A DNA stretch of 64,000 nt from an uncultured Pseudomonas sp. (GTDB lineage Bacteria; Pseudomonadota; Gammaproteobacteria; Pseudomonadales; Pseudomonadaceae). The notes below the pieces were generated by a model that was given only the letters and a program-made list of their open reading frames with translations, had not been told where the DNA came from and did not search any database. Shown here in pieces: positions 44,766 to 54,688 of this stretch. The stretch is taken from assembly GCA_943912755.1 (NCBI GenBank), contig CALTWF010000001.1, positions 124,001 to 188,000 on the forward strand, given 5' to 3'. The translations under genes were made by a program, and so were the position numbers. Every line of letters begins with the position of its first letter. Positions within the stretch are counted from its first letter, which is position 1.

Positions 44766-46418
44766 TCAGAAGAACCTCACCACCTGCGCCCACACCCGTG
44801 GACTGCGGTCGACATCGCTCTGCGGATCATCGTTGCCCAGCTTCCATGCCGCTACCGCATTGACCTGCCAGCCATACGCGGCCCAACGTGCGCCGACACC
44901 TGCCGCCGACAGGCTGCGGTGGTTTTCGCCATTGCTCCAGGCGTCCTTGTTCAGGCGCACTTCGCCGTGGTCGACGAAGGTACTCAGTTGCCAGGCATCG
45001 GTCAGCGCGTAGCGCAGTTCGAGGTTGGCCAACCAGCCCTGGTCGCCGGACGCCTCGCCCTGGGGATAGGCGCGCACACCGTAGGCGCCGCCGAGGCTGA
45101 TCTTTTCCGAGCTGTCGAGGTTGCCGTCGGCCCACTGGCCCTGCAACTGGGTGTACAGGCTGAAGCGGTCGCTCAGGCGCTGCAGGCGCACCAGGCTGGG
45201 ATTGAGCTTGTGGAAGCGGCCCCGGGTCCCGGCGGTCAGGTCGTCGATGCCCTGGTTCAGCGCCCCGTCGATATTCAGGCTGCCCTGGCTCCAGGCCAGG
45301 GCGAAGCTGTTCACCCCACCGCCGAACAGCGTGTCGCGGCTGTTGCCATTGACGGTGGCGATGACCACCCGCGCGCGCTTGTCGCTCTTGCTGTCGAACA
45401 GGTCGATATCGTCCTTGAGGCGCTTGTCGTCGAACTGCAGCTGCGCGTACAGGGAAAAGTCGCGGCTGCGCACCAGCGGCTGGATCGCGTAGACGCTGGC
45501 GATACGGGCATTGCCGTGGGCCTTGAGGGCGTCGAAATCCTTGGCCAGCTGGTAGTCCATGTCGGAATAGGCCACACCGACCTGGGTGGCCCAGGGGCCG
45601 ACCGGCAACTGGTAGGCGATGCGCCCGTACTGCTGGTCTTCATCCGAGCCCATGGCGCGCAGCGTCAGGCGATCACCCAGGCCCAGCGGGCTGTTGACGT
45701 TGAGCGTGCCGCCCAGGCGGTATTCGCCGGTGAAGCGGTTGCCGTAGTTGTCGGCATCCACCGAACCGGACAGCAGCGGCCCCGGCGCGACATCCACCAG
45801 CAGGTCGGTGGCGCCCACCGAGGCGCCCGGCTTAAGCGTGGATTTCACCTCCACGCCCGGGGTGTCGGACAGCAGCAACAGGCTGCGTTCCAACTCGGCG
45901 GAGCGCACTGCATCGCCGCCCTTGAGCGCCGCGAGCGGGGCCAGCGCCGCGCCTGAAACACGCGACGTGTTGTTCAGGCCGACCTCGCCGTAGCGCCCCT
46001 CCATGACCGCGATGCGCACCACGCCGCCATCGATTTCCTGTGCCGGAATGTAGGCCCGGGCCAACGGGTAACCGCGCTCGCGGTACAGCCGGGTGATGCG
46101 GTTGGCGCCGGCCTGCAACTCGCCCAGGGACACCGTGCGGCCTTGCAGGTCGCCGAGCAGGGGCAGCAGCTCTTTGCTGGCGATGGCGCCATTGCCCTCC
46201 AGGGTGAAGCCGTTGACCTGCAGGCTGGGCCCGCTGGCCGTTGCCGCGGTCGACGGCGTATCAGGCAGGTTCAGCTCCAGGCGCTGCTTGCCGGGCAATT
46301 GCAGCGGCTGTTGGTCGATGTTCTGTTGCGACTGGCCGGCGTCCGGCAGGGTAGCCGCCATCACGGACAGCGACAGCAGCGACAGGCCGCCGCCGATCAA
46401 TGAGCGAACGAAACGCAT
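44766..46418 (-). CDS. TpsB two-partner secretion transporter (ShlB/FhaC/HecB family)
   Basis: A 550-residue outer-membrane transporter for the adjacent TpsA. It has a signal peptide (to about residue 21, VMAATLP), a linker, POTRA 1 at about 66-145 (LQVNGFTLEGNGAI, ITRLYRERGYPLARAYIPAQ), POTRA 2 at about 146-220 and a 16-strand-type barrel to the C-terminus, which ends in Phe-Phe (QVVRFF). The L6 motif is VRAYPQGE. The start lies three bases after the tpsA stop, so expression is linked. Confidence 0.93.
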   Translation of the reverse strand: MRFVRSLIGGGLSLLSLSVMAATLPDAGQSQQNIDQQPLQLPGKQRLELNLPDTPSTAATASGPSLQVNGFTLEGNGAIASKELLPLLGDLQGRTVSLGELQAGANRITRLYRERGYPLARAYIPAQEIDGGVVRIAVMEGRYGEVGLNNTSRVSGAALAPLAALKGGDAVRSAELERSLLLLSDTPGVEVKSTLKPGASVGATDLLVDVAPGPLLSGSVDADNYGNRFTGEYRLGGTLNVNSPLGLGDRLTLRAMGSDEDQQYGRIAYQLPVGPWATQVGVAYSDMDYQLAKDFDALKAHGNARIASVYAIQPLVRSRDFSLYAQLQFDDKRLKDDIDLFDSKSDKRARVVIATVNGNSRDTLFGGGVNSFALAWSQGSLNIDGALNQGIDDLTAGTRGRFHKLNPSLVRLQRLSDRFSLYTQLQGQWADGNLDSSEKISLGGAYGVRAYPQGEASGDQGWLANLELRYALTDAWQLSTFVDHGEVRLNKDAWSNGENHRSLSAAGVGARWAAYGWQVNAVAAWKLGNDDPQSDVDRSPRVWAQVVRFF

Positions 46419-46421
46419 GAA

Positions 46422-49400
46422 TCAGATTCCTTCTGGCAGGCGGATGCCTTGGTTGACGACGTGCAGGTTGAGGCGCTCGTCGGACGGGTTGGTGATCAGC
46501 AGGTGTTGGCTCAGTCCGTCGGGCTCGCCGCCTGGTTGGGCTGCCTCGTTCGAGGCGGTCTGGCTATTGGAGGCGAGGACGCCGAGGTAAGGTTGGCCCG
46601 TTACCGGCTGGCTTGGCTGGCTCGGCTCGCTTGGCGCCGGGGTAACCAGCAAGGCGCCCTCCTCGTACTGGATGGCGTAGTTGCCCAGGTCGGCACCCGT
46701 GGCGTCGCTGGCCACGATGGCGTAGGTGCCGGCGGCAGCACTGGCCGGTTCACCGGTACTGGCAAGGCTGACCGATGCCACGCTGTCGCCGGCGACCAGG
46801 CCGCGGGTGCTGTAACCGCTCAAGGTGATGCCCTGCCCGGCCACCTTGCTGGCGTCAGCGGCGCTGATGGTCAGGGCAGCCCTGGCGATATCGGCCTGGG
46901 TGCTGCCGGTATCGCTGGCGAGGATGTAGTTGCCGGCGTCGGCACCGGCGAGGGTGATGCCGCTGACTTCCACGGTCTTGCCGGTGCCGGCATTCCTGTC
47001 GGCGAAGGCGCCGCTGGCCGAGCTCACGCTGAGGTCGTCCGCGCCGATGCGCCCGCTGAAGCCGGCGTTGCTGACGTTCAGGCTGACGTCGGTGGTGCCG
47101 TCGTAGGTGCGGCTCTGCGCGGTGATGCCGGTTACGCCGCTGAGAGTGGCCTTGGCGATATCGGCGCTGCTGGTGGCGGTGTTGGCGGCCAGGCTGTAGT
47201 TACCGGCATCGGCGCCGCCGAGGACGATCCCGCTGATGGTCACCGCCTTGCCGTTGCCAGCATTCTTGTCGGCAAAGGCGCCGCTGGCCGAGCTCACGCT
47301 GAGGTCGTCCGCGCCGATGCGCCCGCTGAAGCCGGCGTTGCTGACGTTCAGGCTGACGTCGGTGGTGCCGTCGTAGGTGCGGCTCTGCGCGGTGATGCCG
47401 GTTACGCCGCTGAGAGTGGCCTTGGCGATATCAGCGCTGCTGGTCGCTGTGTTGTCGGCCAGGCTGTAGTTACCCGCGTCATCGCCGCCGAGGACGATCC
47501 CGGTGATAGCAACCGACTTGCCTACGCCGGCATTCTTGTCGGCAAAGGCGCCAGCGGCCGAGGTCACGTTCAGCTCGTCATTGCCGAAGCGGCCGGTGAA
47601 CGCGGCGGCGCCGGTGTTCAGCGCGGCATCGGTGGTGCCATCGTAGGTGCGGTTCTGCGCGCTGATGCCGGTCACGCCAGTGATAGTGGCCTTGGCGATA
47701 TCGGCGCTGCTGGTCGCTGTGTTGTCGGCCAGGCTGTAGTTACCCGCGTCAGCGCCGCCGAGGACGATCCCGGTGATAGCAACCGACTTGCCTACGCCGG
47801 CATTCTTGTCGGCAAAGGCGCCAGCGGCCGAGGTCACGTTCAGCTCGTCATTGCCGAAGCGGCCGGTGAACGCGGCGGCGCCGGTGTTCAGCGCGGCATC
47901 GGTGGTGCCATCGTAGGTGCGGTTCTGCGCGCTGATGCCGGTCACGCCAGTGATAGTGGCCTTGGCGATATCGGCGCTGGTCGTAGCGGTAGTGCTGGCC
48001 AGGGTGTAGTTACCGGCATCGGCGCCACCAAGGACGATATTGCTGATGCTCACGCTCTTGCCGTCGCCGGCGTTCTTGTCGGCGAAGACGCCGCTGGCCG
48101 AGGTCACGCTCAGCTCGTCATCACCCAAGAGACCGCTGAAGCCGGTGACGTCGTAGTTCAGGCTGACATCAGTGGTGCCGTCGTAGGTGCGGTTCTGCGC
48201 GCTGATGCCGGTCACGCCAGTGATAGTGGCCTTGGCGATATCGGCGCTGGTCGTAGCGGTAGTGCTGGCCAGGGTGTAGTTACCGGCATCGGCGCCACCA
48301 AGGACGATATTGCTGATGCTCACGCTCTTGCCGTCGCCGGCGTTCTTGTCGGCGAAGACGCCGCTGGCCGAGGTCACGCTCAGCTCGTCATCACCCAAGA
48401 GACCGCTGAAGCCGGTGACGTCGTAGTTCAGGCTGACATCAGTGGTGCCGTCGTAGGTGCGGTTCTGCGCGCTGATGCCGGTCACGCCAGTGATAGTGGC
48501 CTTGGCGATATCGGCGCTGGTCGTAGCGGTAGTGCTGGCCAGGGTGTAGTTACCGGCATCGGCGCCACCAAGGACGATATTGCTGATGCTCACGCTCTTG
48601 CCGTCGCCGGCGTTCTTGTCGGCGAAGACGCCGCTGGCCGAGGCCACGCTCAGCTGGTCGTTGCCGAAGCGGCCGGTGAACGCGGCGTTACCGGTGTCCA
48701 GGCTGGCATCGGCAGTGCCGTCGTAGGTGCGGTCCTGCGCGGTGATGCCGGTCACGGCACTGATGCTGGCCTTGGCGATATTGGCGCTGGCCGTGGCGGT
48801 CGTACTGGCCAGGGTGTAGTTACTGGACTGGGATCCGCCGAGCACGATATTGCTGATGTTCACGGTCTTGCCGTCACCGGCGTCCTTGCTGTCGAAGGTA
48901 CCGGTGGCGGAACTCACCTCGACGCGTTCGGTGCCGATGAGCCCGGTGAAGGTCACGTTGCCGGTATTCAGGCTGGCGTTGGTGGTGCCGTCGTAGGTGC
49001 GGTCCTGCGCGGTAATACCGGTCACAGTGATGATGGCCTTGGTGATATTGGCCAGGACGAGCGCGGTAGTGCCAACGTTGTAGTTACCGGCATCAGCACC
49101 CGAGACAGTGATGCCCGTGATGTTGACCGTCTTGGCTGTCCCGACATTTTTGTTGGTGAAGCTGGCATTGGCCGAGCCGATGCTCAGGCTGTCGCCCGCG
49201 ACCATGCCGCTGAACACGGCATTGCTGCTGTCCAGCGTGGCCGTGGTGGTGCCGTTGTAGGCCCTGTCGGCGACGCTGAGCCCGGTTATCGTGCCGATCA
49301 TGGCCTTGTTGACGGTCACGCTGGCCGCCAGGTTGCGGTAGCCGATGTCGTACCCCTGCTGTCCCGAGTACAGGCCGCTGACGGTCAGGGAGCCGTTGCC

Positions 49401-52400
49401 GGTGCTGTAGGTGCCGACATTCTTGCTGGACGTCACGTAGCCGAGGCTGCCCAGCAGCTTGCCGGCATTCAGGTCGCTGCCCAGGTTGCTGGTGTAGCTT
49501 GCGGCGCCTGCGGCCGTCGAGCCGTTGTAGGTCTTGGTGCTGCTGCCGCCGGCAGTGATGAGGCTCACCCGCTGCAGGAAGCTGCGCAGCACCGGCCCGG
49601 CAAAGCCTTCATAGATGCGCCAGGTTGCATTCGAGCCGCCGTTGCTGGCGATGTTCCAGCCGGCGAAGGTGGAAGCCTGGGTCAGTTCCTGCCAGGTTTT
49701 CCCGATGCCGCCGTCGCTGTTCGAAGCCAGGCCGGCGTTGATGCTCGCGCCGCTGGCATCGGTCGTGGCATAGAAGCTGTTCAGCACCGAGCCAGTACTG
49801 CCACCACCCACCACGCCCCCCACCGCGCCGGCGCTGCTGACGATGCCGCTGGCGTAGGTATTGCTGATGCTGCCATGGTTGTTGTAGCCCGCCAGTCCGC
49901 CAACCATGCCGGCCCCGGTAACAAGGACGCTAGTGTAGACATTGCTGATGCTACCCTGGTTGAGGCCAACCAGCCCGCCCGTCCTCTCACCCATGCCGGT
50001 GATACTGCCTGTCACGTAGATGTTGCTGATGGTGGAGTCGCTCGTGCCGACAAGGCCGCCAACGGAGTTGCTGCCTTTGATGTTCACATCGGCCAGGCCA
50101 AGGTTGCGAATCACGCTGCCATAGCTGGTCACCCCGAACAGGCCGATGTAATCGCTCATAATGCGATCAATACTCAGGCCGCTGATGCTATGGCTGCGTC
50201 CGTCCAGGCTGCCGGCAAAACTGTCGGCCGCGGTGCCTATCGAGAAGAACCCGGCCGTGCTCCAGATCTCGCTGGCATTGCTGCCGGAGGTGGCACTGGC
50301 ATCGATGTCGTTGGCGAGGGTATAGCTGCGATCGGGCGCGTAGGCCATCAACTGCAACTGATGGGCATTGTGGATCGTGGTGCTGTATTCACTGGCGAGC
50401 ATAGGACGGGTCGAACCGTCGATCATGACCCATTGCTGGCCTCGACCATCCGTGGCGACGTACACGCTACTGCCACTGCGCAGGGGGGCCCAGGTACCAA
50501 AACCGCTGTAGCTGGCAAGTGAGTAGCGATTCGAACTGTTGATCGCGGTGGCTTGCAGGGAACTGCTCAAGTTGTTCCCGGATGTGCTCCGCCCGGTGCT
50601 GCCCGAATCCCAGTAGGCGTTGCGGATGCTGCCATCGGCGCTCAGGCCGAACAGTCCACCGACGTTGTTGCCGCTCGAAACGACCTGCCCGCTAGCGTAG
50701 ACGTTGTCCAGGGCCCCTGTGTTCAGGCCGACCAATCCACCGACCGAGTTGCTCCCCGAAACGCTGCCAGTGGCGTAGGAGCTGTAGATCGTACCGAAGG
50801 AATTGGCGCCAACCAGTCCGCCGGCGTTGCTCGCGTCACTGATGACGGAGCCGGAGGCGTAGCTGGAAACGACACTACCCCAGTTCGTGCCGACCAATCC
50901 TCCAACGCTCAGACCACCCTGAACGCGGGCACTGGACCAGGCGTTGCGGATGCTGCCCAGGTTGGTCCCGACCAGGCTACCCACCTGGGTGGCAGCGCTG
51001 CGCACGCTGCCGCCTTCCAGGCCAATATTGCTGATCACGCTGGTGCTGCTGGTGTAACCGAACAGGCCGGTATCGGTCAGGTTGCCACCGTTGATGGTCA
51101 GCCCGTTGACCACGTGCTGGGCACCGTCCAGCTGGCCGCTGAAACGGTTGGCGTTATCGCCGACCGGGACGAAGCCTGCGCTGCTCCACATGTCGCTGGC
51201 ATCGCTGCCGGCGGCGACGCTGGCGTCGATATCCTCGGCCAGGGTGTAGCGCGCACCAAGGTTGTAGGCCATCAGCTGCAACTGGTGGGCATTACGGATG
51301 GTGGTGCTGTATTCACTGGCGAGGAACGGCCGGGTCTGCCCTTCGATCATGATCCACTGCACGCCGCCGTTGCTGGCGGCGTAGACGTTGCTGGTACCGG
51401 CGACCAGGCTCCAGGTGCCAAAGCCCGCGTAGCTGGCGCGGTTGTAGCGGTCGCTGGCGGTGAGTGCGCCCGCTGTGCCGCTACCGGTGCCGACCGCACT
51501 GCCCTGGCCGGTGCTGGCGCTGTCCCAGTAGCCGTTGGTGATGGTGCCGGACTCCGTGCGCCCGACCAGGCCACCGGCGTAGCTTGGCGTCGCCACCGGG
51601 TGGGTGACGCTGCCGGTGGCGTAGACGTTCTCCAGAGAGGCGAGACGAAGCTGGCCGACTAGCCCGCCGAGGTAGGCATCGGTCGTCATGCTGCTGGTGA
51701 CGCTGCCGGTGGCATAGCCGTTCTTGACGCTGCCGCTGAGCACATTGCCGGCCAGGCCGCCCACGGAGCCATTGCCCGAGACATTACCGGTGGCATAGCC
51801 ATTGGTCAGGTGGCTCTGGATAAAGCCCACCAGGCCGCCGACATCGAAATTGCCGAGCACATTGCCGCTGGCATGGACGTTTACGACTGGCGCTTCCATA
51901 TAGCCCACCAGGCCGCCGACACTGGAGTTGCCGGTCACATCGCCAGTGGCGAAGGCATTGGTCAGGCCACCGGCGTTGCTGCCGACCAGGCCGCCGACGT
52001 TGCCGTTACCGGAGACACTGCCCGTGGCATAGACGTTGTCGAGGGTGCCGCGATTGCTGCCGACCAGGCTGCCGACCTCGTTGCCGGTGGTGGACACGCT
52101 GCCCCGCAGCAGACCGAGGTTACGAACGCTGCTGCCGTTGGCGGTCGCACCGAACAGCCCCACCTGGTTGCCACTGCCCGCGTCGATGACGAGGTCGCTG
52201 ATGGTGTGGCCGAGTCCGGCGAAGTGGCCGGTGAAGGCCGCGGTCTTGCCGACCAGCGCCGAGGTGTAGATCGCACCGCTGGCGTCCAGGTCCAGCGCCA
52301 GGGCATAGCGGCCGCCCAGCCCGATGCTGTCGATCGCCAACAGGTCGGCCATGCTGCGGATCACGCTGTAGGCATTGCCGTTGATGCTCAGCCGGGCATT

Positions 52401-53777
52401 GTCGCCCGTCAGGTTGACGGGTGCATTGGCCGTGTAGCGAGTGTCTGCCGCCGGGGTGGTGCTGCTGTTGCCGTTGTTGCCGCCGTAGTTCAGCGCCAGC
52501 CCGCCACTAGTGCCTTCGACCGTGATCGATGCGTTGATATTGATGTTGCGTTCGGCGGTAAGGGTCAGGGTGTTGTTGCCCGTCAGGCGCACTGCGCTAT
52601 TGACGTGGATATCGCCATTGCCTCCGGCGGAGCCCATGGTAGCGGTCTGGATTTCGAAGTCGTTGCTGGCAATCGCAGCCGCTACCGCCGTGCTGGACAT
52701 GTTGCCGCCGCTGTCAGCGATGGTGAAATCGTTGGGGTCGATCAACCACTTGCCGGTCTTGCCCTGCGCGGCCGTGGTCGTGACTTTTGCGCTGTCCGCC
52801 ACGTTGACGTGGGCACCGGAGGTTTCGATGAAACCGCCATTGCCGCCGTTGGGCGCACTGGCATCGAGGGTGCCGGCCACCTGCACGCTGCCGCCGTCGA
52901 AGCTGCCGAGCAAGACGATCTTGCCGTTCTTCTCGCCGACGGTCTGCGCCTCGATGGTGCCGGTGTTGTTGACCACGGTGTTGATCAGCGCTTCACCCGC
53001 GTTGGCGGTGAGCAGCACCTGGCCGCCATCGGCCTTGATCAGCTGGTGGTTTTCCACCAAGGCATCGACCACCGCCTCGTCCACCTGCACGTTGAGCAGG
53101 CCGTCGCCGGCGAAGTCCAGGGTCACCGCATTGCCCGCCGCCAGGGCCACGCTGCCCTGGTTGGCAACGATCACCCCGTTGTTGCTCACCGTGCCGCCCA
53201 GCAGGGCGACGCTGCCGCCGTCAGCCGCAGTGATCTTGCCGTTGTTGACCACCGCAGCGTTCTTGCCGTTGCCCTTGAAGGCATAGTTGCCGGCTTCGAA
53301 GTCGCTGTTGCTGATATCCAGGGTCGAGGCCACCAGGCCGCCGACATTGACCTGTGCCCCCTGGCCGAACAGCACGCCGTTGGGGTTGACGATAAATACC
53401 CGGCCATTGGCATCGAGCTGGCCCATGATCTTCGAGCCATCGGCGCCCAGTACCCGGTTCAGTGCAATCGCGTCGCGGCCGGGCTGGTTGAAGGTGACCT
53501 TGTTGCCGGCGGCGATATCGAAGCTCTGCCAGTCGATGGCGAGCTTGTTGCTGGCCTGGTCGATGACCATCTGATTATTCGCCGGCAAGCCGATCTGCCC
53601 CTGCCCCGCCGACACCTGGCCGCCGGTCGGCAGATCCGCAGCGCTGGCCAGGGCCGGCAGCAGCAGGATCGCCGCCAGCACCGCACCGGCGCCCTTGCCG
53701 CGCCGGCGGGCGTGTTCATTGGCAACGCTCCAGGCGCCGAGGCTTGGGTTCCAGACGAGGGCATAGGTGCGGTTCAT
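46422..53777 (-). CDS. TpsA exoprotein, filamentous-haemagglutinin type, with GLUG and YDG repeats (2451 aa)
   Basis: A very large secreted adhesin-like protein. It starts with an extended signal region (MNRTYALVWNPSLGAWSVAN), then a hydrophobic core ending ALASA near residue 46. The TPS secretion domain, about 50-320, contains VFIVNPNGVLFG and GNKVTFNQPG. Residues about 560-1340 hold many GLUG-type motifs (GGLVGSN, VGGLVG, YATGSVSG). About 1500-2295 are nine YDG repeats of 90 residues (RTYDGTTD, GNYTLAS, ADIAKA). A last MBG-like domain and a Pro-rich tail follow. Expected function is surface adhesion or biofilm cohesion. There is no toxin domain at the C-terminus. Confidence 0.93.
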   Translation of the reverse strand: MNRTYALVWNPSLGAWSVANEHARRRGKGAGAVLAAILLLPALASAADLPTGGQVSAGQGQIGLPANNQMVIDQASNKLAIDWQSFDIAAGNKVTFNQPGRDAIALNRVLGADGSKIMGQLDANGRVFIVNPNGVLFGQGAQVNVGGLVASTLDISNSDFEAGNYAFKGNGKNAAVVNNGKITAADGGSVALLGGTVSNNGVIVANQGSVALAAGNAVTLDFAGDGLLNVQVDEAVVDALVENHQLIKADGGQVLLTANAGEALINTVVNNTGTIEAQTVGEKNGKIVLLGSFDGGSVQVAGTLDASAPNGGNGGFIETSGAHVNVADSAKVTTTAAQGKTGKWLIDPNDFTIADSGGNMSSTAVAAAIASNDFEIQTATMGSAGGNGDIHVNSAVRLTGNNTLTLTAERNININASITVEGTSGGLALNYGGNNGNSSTTPAADTRYTANAPVNLTGDNARLSINGNAYSVIRSMADLLAIDSIGLGGRYALALDLDASGAIYTSALVGKTAAFTGHFAGLGHTISDLVIDAGSGNQVGLFGATANGSSVRNLGLLRGSVSTTGNEVGSLVGSNRGTLDNVYATGSVSGNGNVGGLVGSNAGGLTNAFATGDVTGNSSVGGLVGYMEAPVVNVHASGNVLGNFDVGGLVGFIQSHLTNGYATGNVSGNGSVGGLAGNVLSGSVKNGYATGSVTSSMTTDAYLGGLVGQLRLASLENVYATGSVTHPVATPSYAGGLVGRTESGTITNGYWDSASTGQGSAVGTGSGTAGALTASDRYNRASYAGFGTWSLVAGTSNVYAASNGGVQWIMIEGQTRPFLASEYSTTIRNAHQLQLMAYNLGARYTLAEDIDASVAAGSDASDMWSSAGFVPVGDNANRFSGQLDGAQHVVNGLTINGGNLTDTGLFGYTSSTSVISNIGLEGGSVRSAATQVGSLVGTNLGSIRNAWSSARVQGGLSVGGLVGTNWGSVVSSYASGSVISDASNAGGLVGANSFGTIYSSYATGSVSGSNSVGGLVGLNTGALDNVYASGQVVSSGNNVGGLFGLSADGSIRNAYWDSGSTGRSTSGNNLSSSLQATAINSSNRYSLASYSGFGTWAPLRSGSSVYVATDGRGQQWVMIDGSTRPMLASEYSTTIHNAHQLQLMAYAPDRSYTLANDIDASATSGSNASEIWSTAGFFSIGTAADSFAGSLDGRSHSISGLSIDRIMSDYIGLFGVTSYGSVIRNLGLADVNIKGSNSVGGLVGTSDSTISNIYVTGSITGMGERTGGLVGLNQGSISNVYTSVLVTGAGMVGGLAGYNNHGSISNTYASGIVSSAGAVGGVVGGGSTGSVLNSFYATTDASGASINAGLASNSDGGIGKTWQELTQASTFAGWNIASNGGSNATWRIYEGFAGPVLRSFLQRVSLITAGGSSTKTYNGSTAAGAASYTSNLGSDLNAGKLLGSLGYVTSSKNVGTYSTGNGSLTVSGLYSGQQGYDIGYRNLAASVTVNKAMIGTITGLSVADRAYNGTTTATLDSSNAVFSGMVAGDSLSIGSANASFTNKNVGTAKTVNITGITVSGADAGNYNVGTTALVLANITKAIITVTGITAQDRTYDGTTNASLNTGNVTFTGLIGTERVEVSSATGTFDSKDAGDGKTVNISNIVLGGSQSSNYTLASTTATASANIAKASISAVTGITAQDRTYDGTADASLDTGNAAFTGRFGNDQLSVASASGVFADKNAGDGKSVSISNIVLGGADAGNYTLASTTATTSADIAKATITGVTGISAQNRTYDGTTDVSLNYDVTGFSGLLGDDELSVTSASGVFADKNAGDGKSVSISNIVLGGADAGNYTLASTTATTSADIAKATITGVTGISAQNRTYDGTTDVSLNYDVTGFSGLLGDDELSVTSASGVFADKNAGDGKSVSISNIVLGGADAGNYTLASTTATTSADIAKATITGVTGISAQNRTYDGTTDAALNTGAAAFTGRFGNDELNVTSAAGAFADKNAGVGKSVAITGIVLGGADAGNYSLADNTATSSADIAKATITGVTGISAQNRTYDGTTDAALNTGAAAFTGRFGNDELNVTSAAGAFADKNAGVGKSVAITGIVLGGDDAGNYSLADNTATSSADIAKATLSGVTGITAQSRTYDGTTDVSLNVSNAGFSGRIGADDLSVSSASGAFADKNAGNGKAVTISGIVLGGADAGNYSLAANTATSSADIAKATLSGVTGITAQSRTYDGTTDVSLNVSNAGFSGRIGADDLSVSSASGAFADRNAGTGKTVEVSGITLAGADAGNYILASDTGSTQADIARAALTISAADASKVAGQGITLSGYSTRGLVAGDSVASVSLASTGEPASAAAGTYAIVASDATGADLGNYAIQYEEGALLVTPAPSEPSQPSQPVTGQPYLGVLASNSQTASNEAAQPGGEPDGLSQHLLITNPSDERLNLHVVNQGIRLPEGI
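46890..49300. repeat. Nine tandem 270-bp units encoding YDG repeats
   Basis: The codons for the YDG core recur at 47101, 47371, 47641, 47911, 48181, 48451, 48721 and 48991, exactly 270 bases apart, with a ninth, more diverged unit near 49257. The stretches 47941-48210 and 48211-48480 look identical by eye, and the next 150 bases continue the identity. This indicates recent unit duplication. Confidence 0.9.
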
Positions 53778-53998
53778 GGGGGCTCCCTTTAGCGATCGAG
53801 GCGCAGGCGCGTGCTGACCAGCAGGCCTGGCAAAACGCTATTGGACGTGAAGGTATTGGCCACTGGCTATCACTGAAACTAGGTAATTTCACGCCGGGGT
53901 GCGGCAGCGCCATACCTGATTCTGGTGATGGTCGAAGGCCACTATCGCGTGTCAAACTCGCGCATCTTCCACTGACTGCCACGGATTGCCTGCCGCCC

Positions 53999-54688
53999 AT
54001 GTCGACCACCCGCCCGCCTCCCGATGACGCCCTGTTGCCCGCCCCGATCCTGGTGGTCGAGGACGATGCCCTGATGCGCCAACGCCTGGCGCGGGTACTG
54101 GGGGAAATCGGCTATGCCGACGAGGCGGTGAACTTTGCGGTGAACCTGGCCGAGGCCCGTGCCCATGTCAGCCAGCAGCCGGTCGCCATGGTGCTGGTCG
54201 ACCTTGGCCTGCCCGACGGCAACGGCATCGAGCTGATCCGCGAACTGCGCGCGCAGGACCCGGCGCTGTGGATCCTGGTGATTTCCGCCTGGAGTACCGA
54301 GGAGGCGATCCTCGGCGCCCTGCGCGCCGGCGCCACCGGCTACCTGCTCAAAGAACGCGATGACCTGGAGGTCAGCCTGTCGATTCGCAGCGTGCTGCGC
54401 GGCGGCGCGCCGATCGACCCGTTCATCGCCCGGCGCATCCTCACCCTGCTGCCCAGCGAGCCGCTGCACAAAGCCGCCGACAGCGGCGACAGCGAAGCCC
54501 TCAGCGCCCGCGAAAGCGAAATTCTCGAATGGGTTTCCCGGGGCTTGAGCAACCGGGAAATCGCCGAACAACTGACCATTTCCCGCTACACCGTCGAATG
54601 CCATATCAAACGGATCTACCGCAAGCTGGCCGTGTCCTCGCGTACCCGCGCGGTCAACGAAGCCCGGCAGCGCGGCTTGTTGTCCTGA
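53999..54688 (+). CDS. NarL/LuxR-family response regulator
   Basis: A 229-residue regulator. The receiver domain has the acidic pair EDD (21-23), phospho-acceptor Asp68 (VLVDLGLPDGNG) and Lys in GYLLKERDD. The C-terminal LuxR helix-turn-helix is LSARESEILEWVSRGLSNRE to SRYTVECHIKRIYRKL. The ATG at 53999 is chosen over an upstream frame that overlaps tpsA's promoter. Divergent placement makes the TPS operon its likely target. The histidine kinase gene follows and overlaps. Confidence 0.93.
   Translation: MSTTRPPPDDALLPAPILVVEDDALMRQRLARVLGEIGYADEAVNFAVNLAEARAHVSQQPVAMVLVDLGLPDGNGIELIRELRAQDPALWILVISAWSTEEAILGALRAGATGYLLKERDDLEVSLSIRSVLRGGAPIDPFIARRILTLLPSEPLHKAADSGDSEALSARESEILEWVSRGLSNREIAEQLTISRYTVECHIKRIYRKLAVSSRTRAVNEARQRGLLS

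Noticed and set aside
46890..49300. Possible CRISPR array
   Set aside because: The repeat unit is 270 bases, coding and in frame with no spacers; it encodes YDG domains.
46449..50522. 1357-codon open frame antisense to tpsA
   Set aside because: It is produced by the GC-rich 270-base repeats and the repetitive GLUG region read backwards. It is rich in Gly, Ala, Val and Asp, has no domain, no ribosome site and runs against a well-supported gene.
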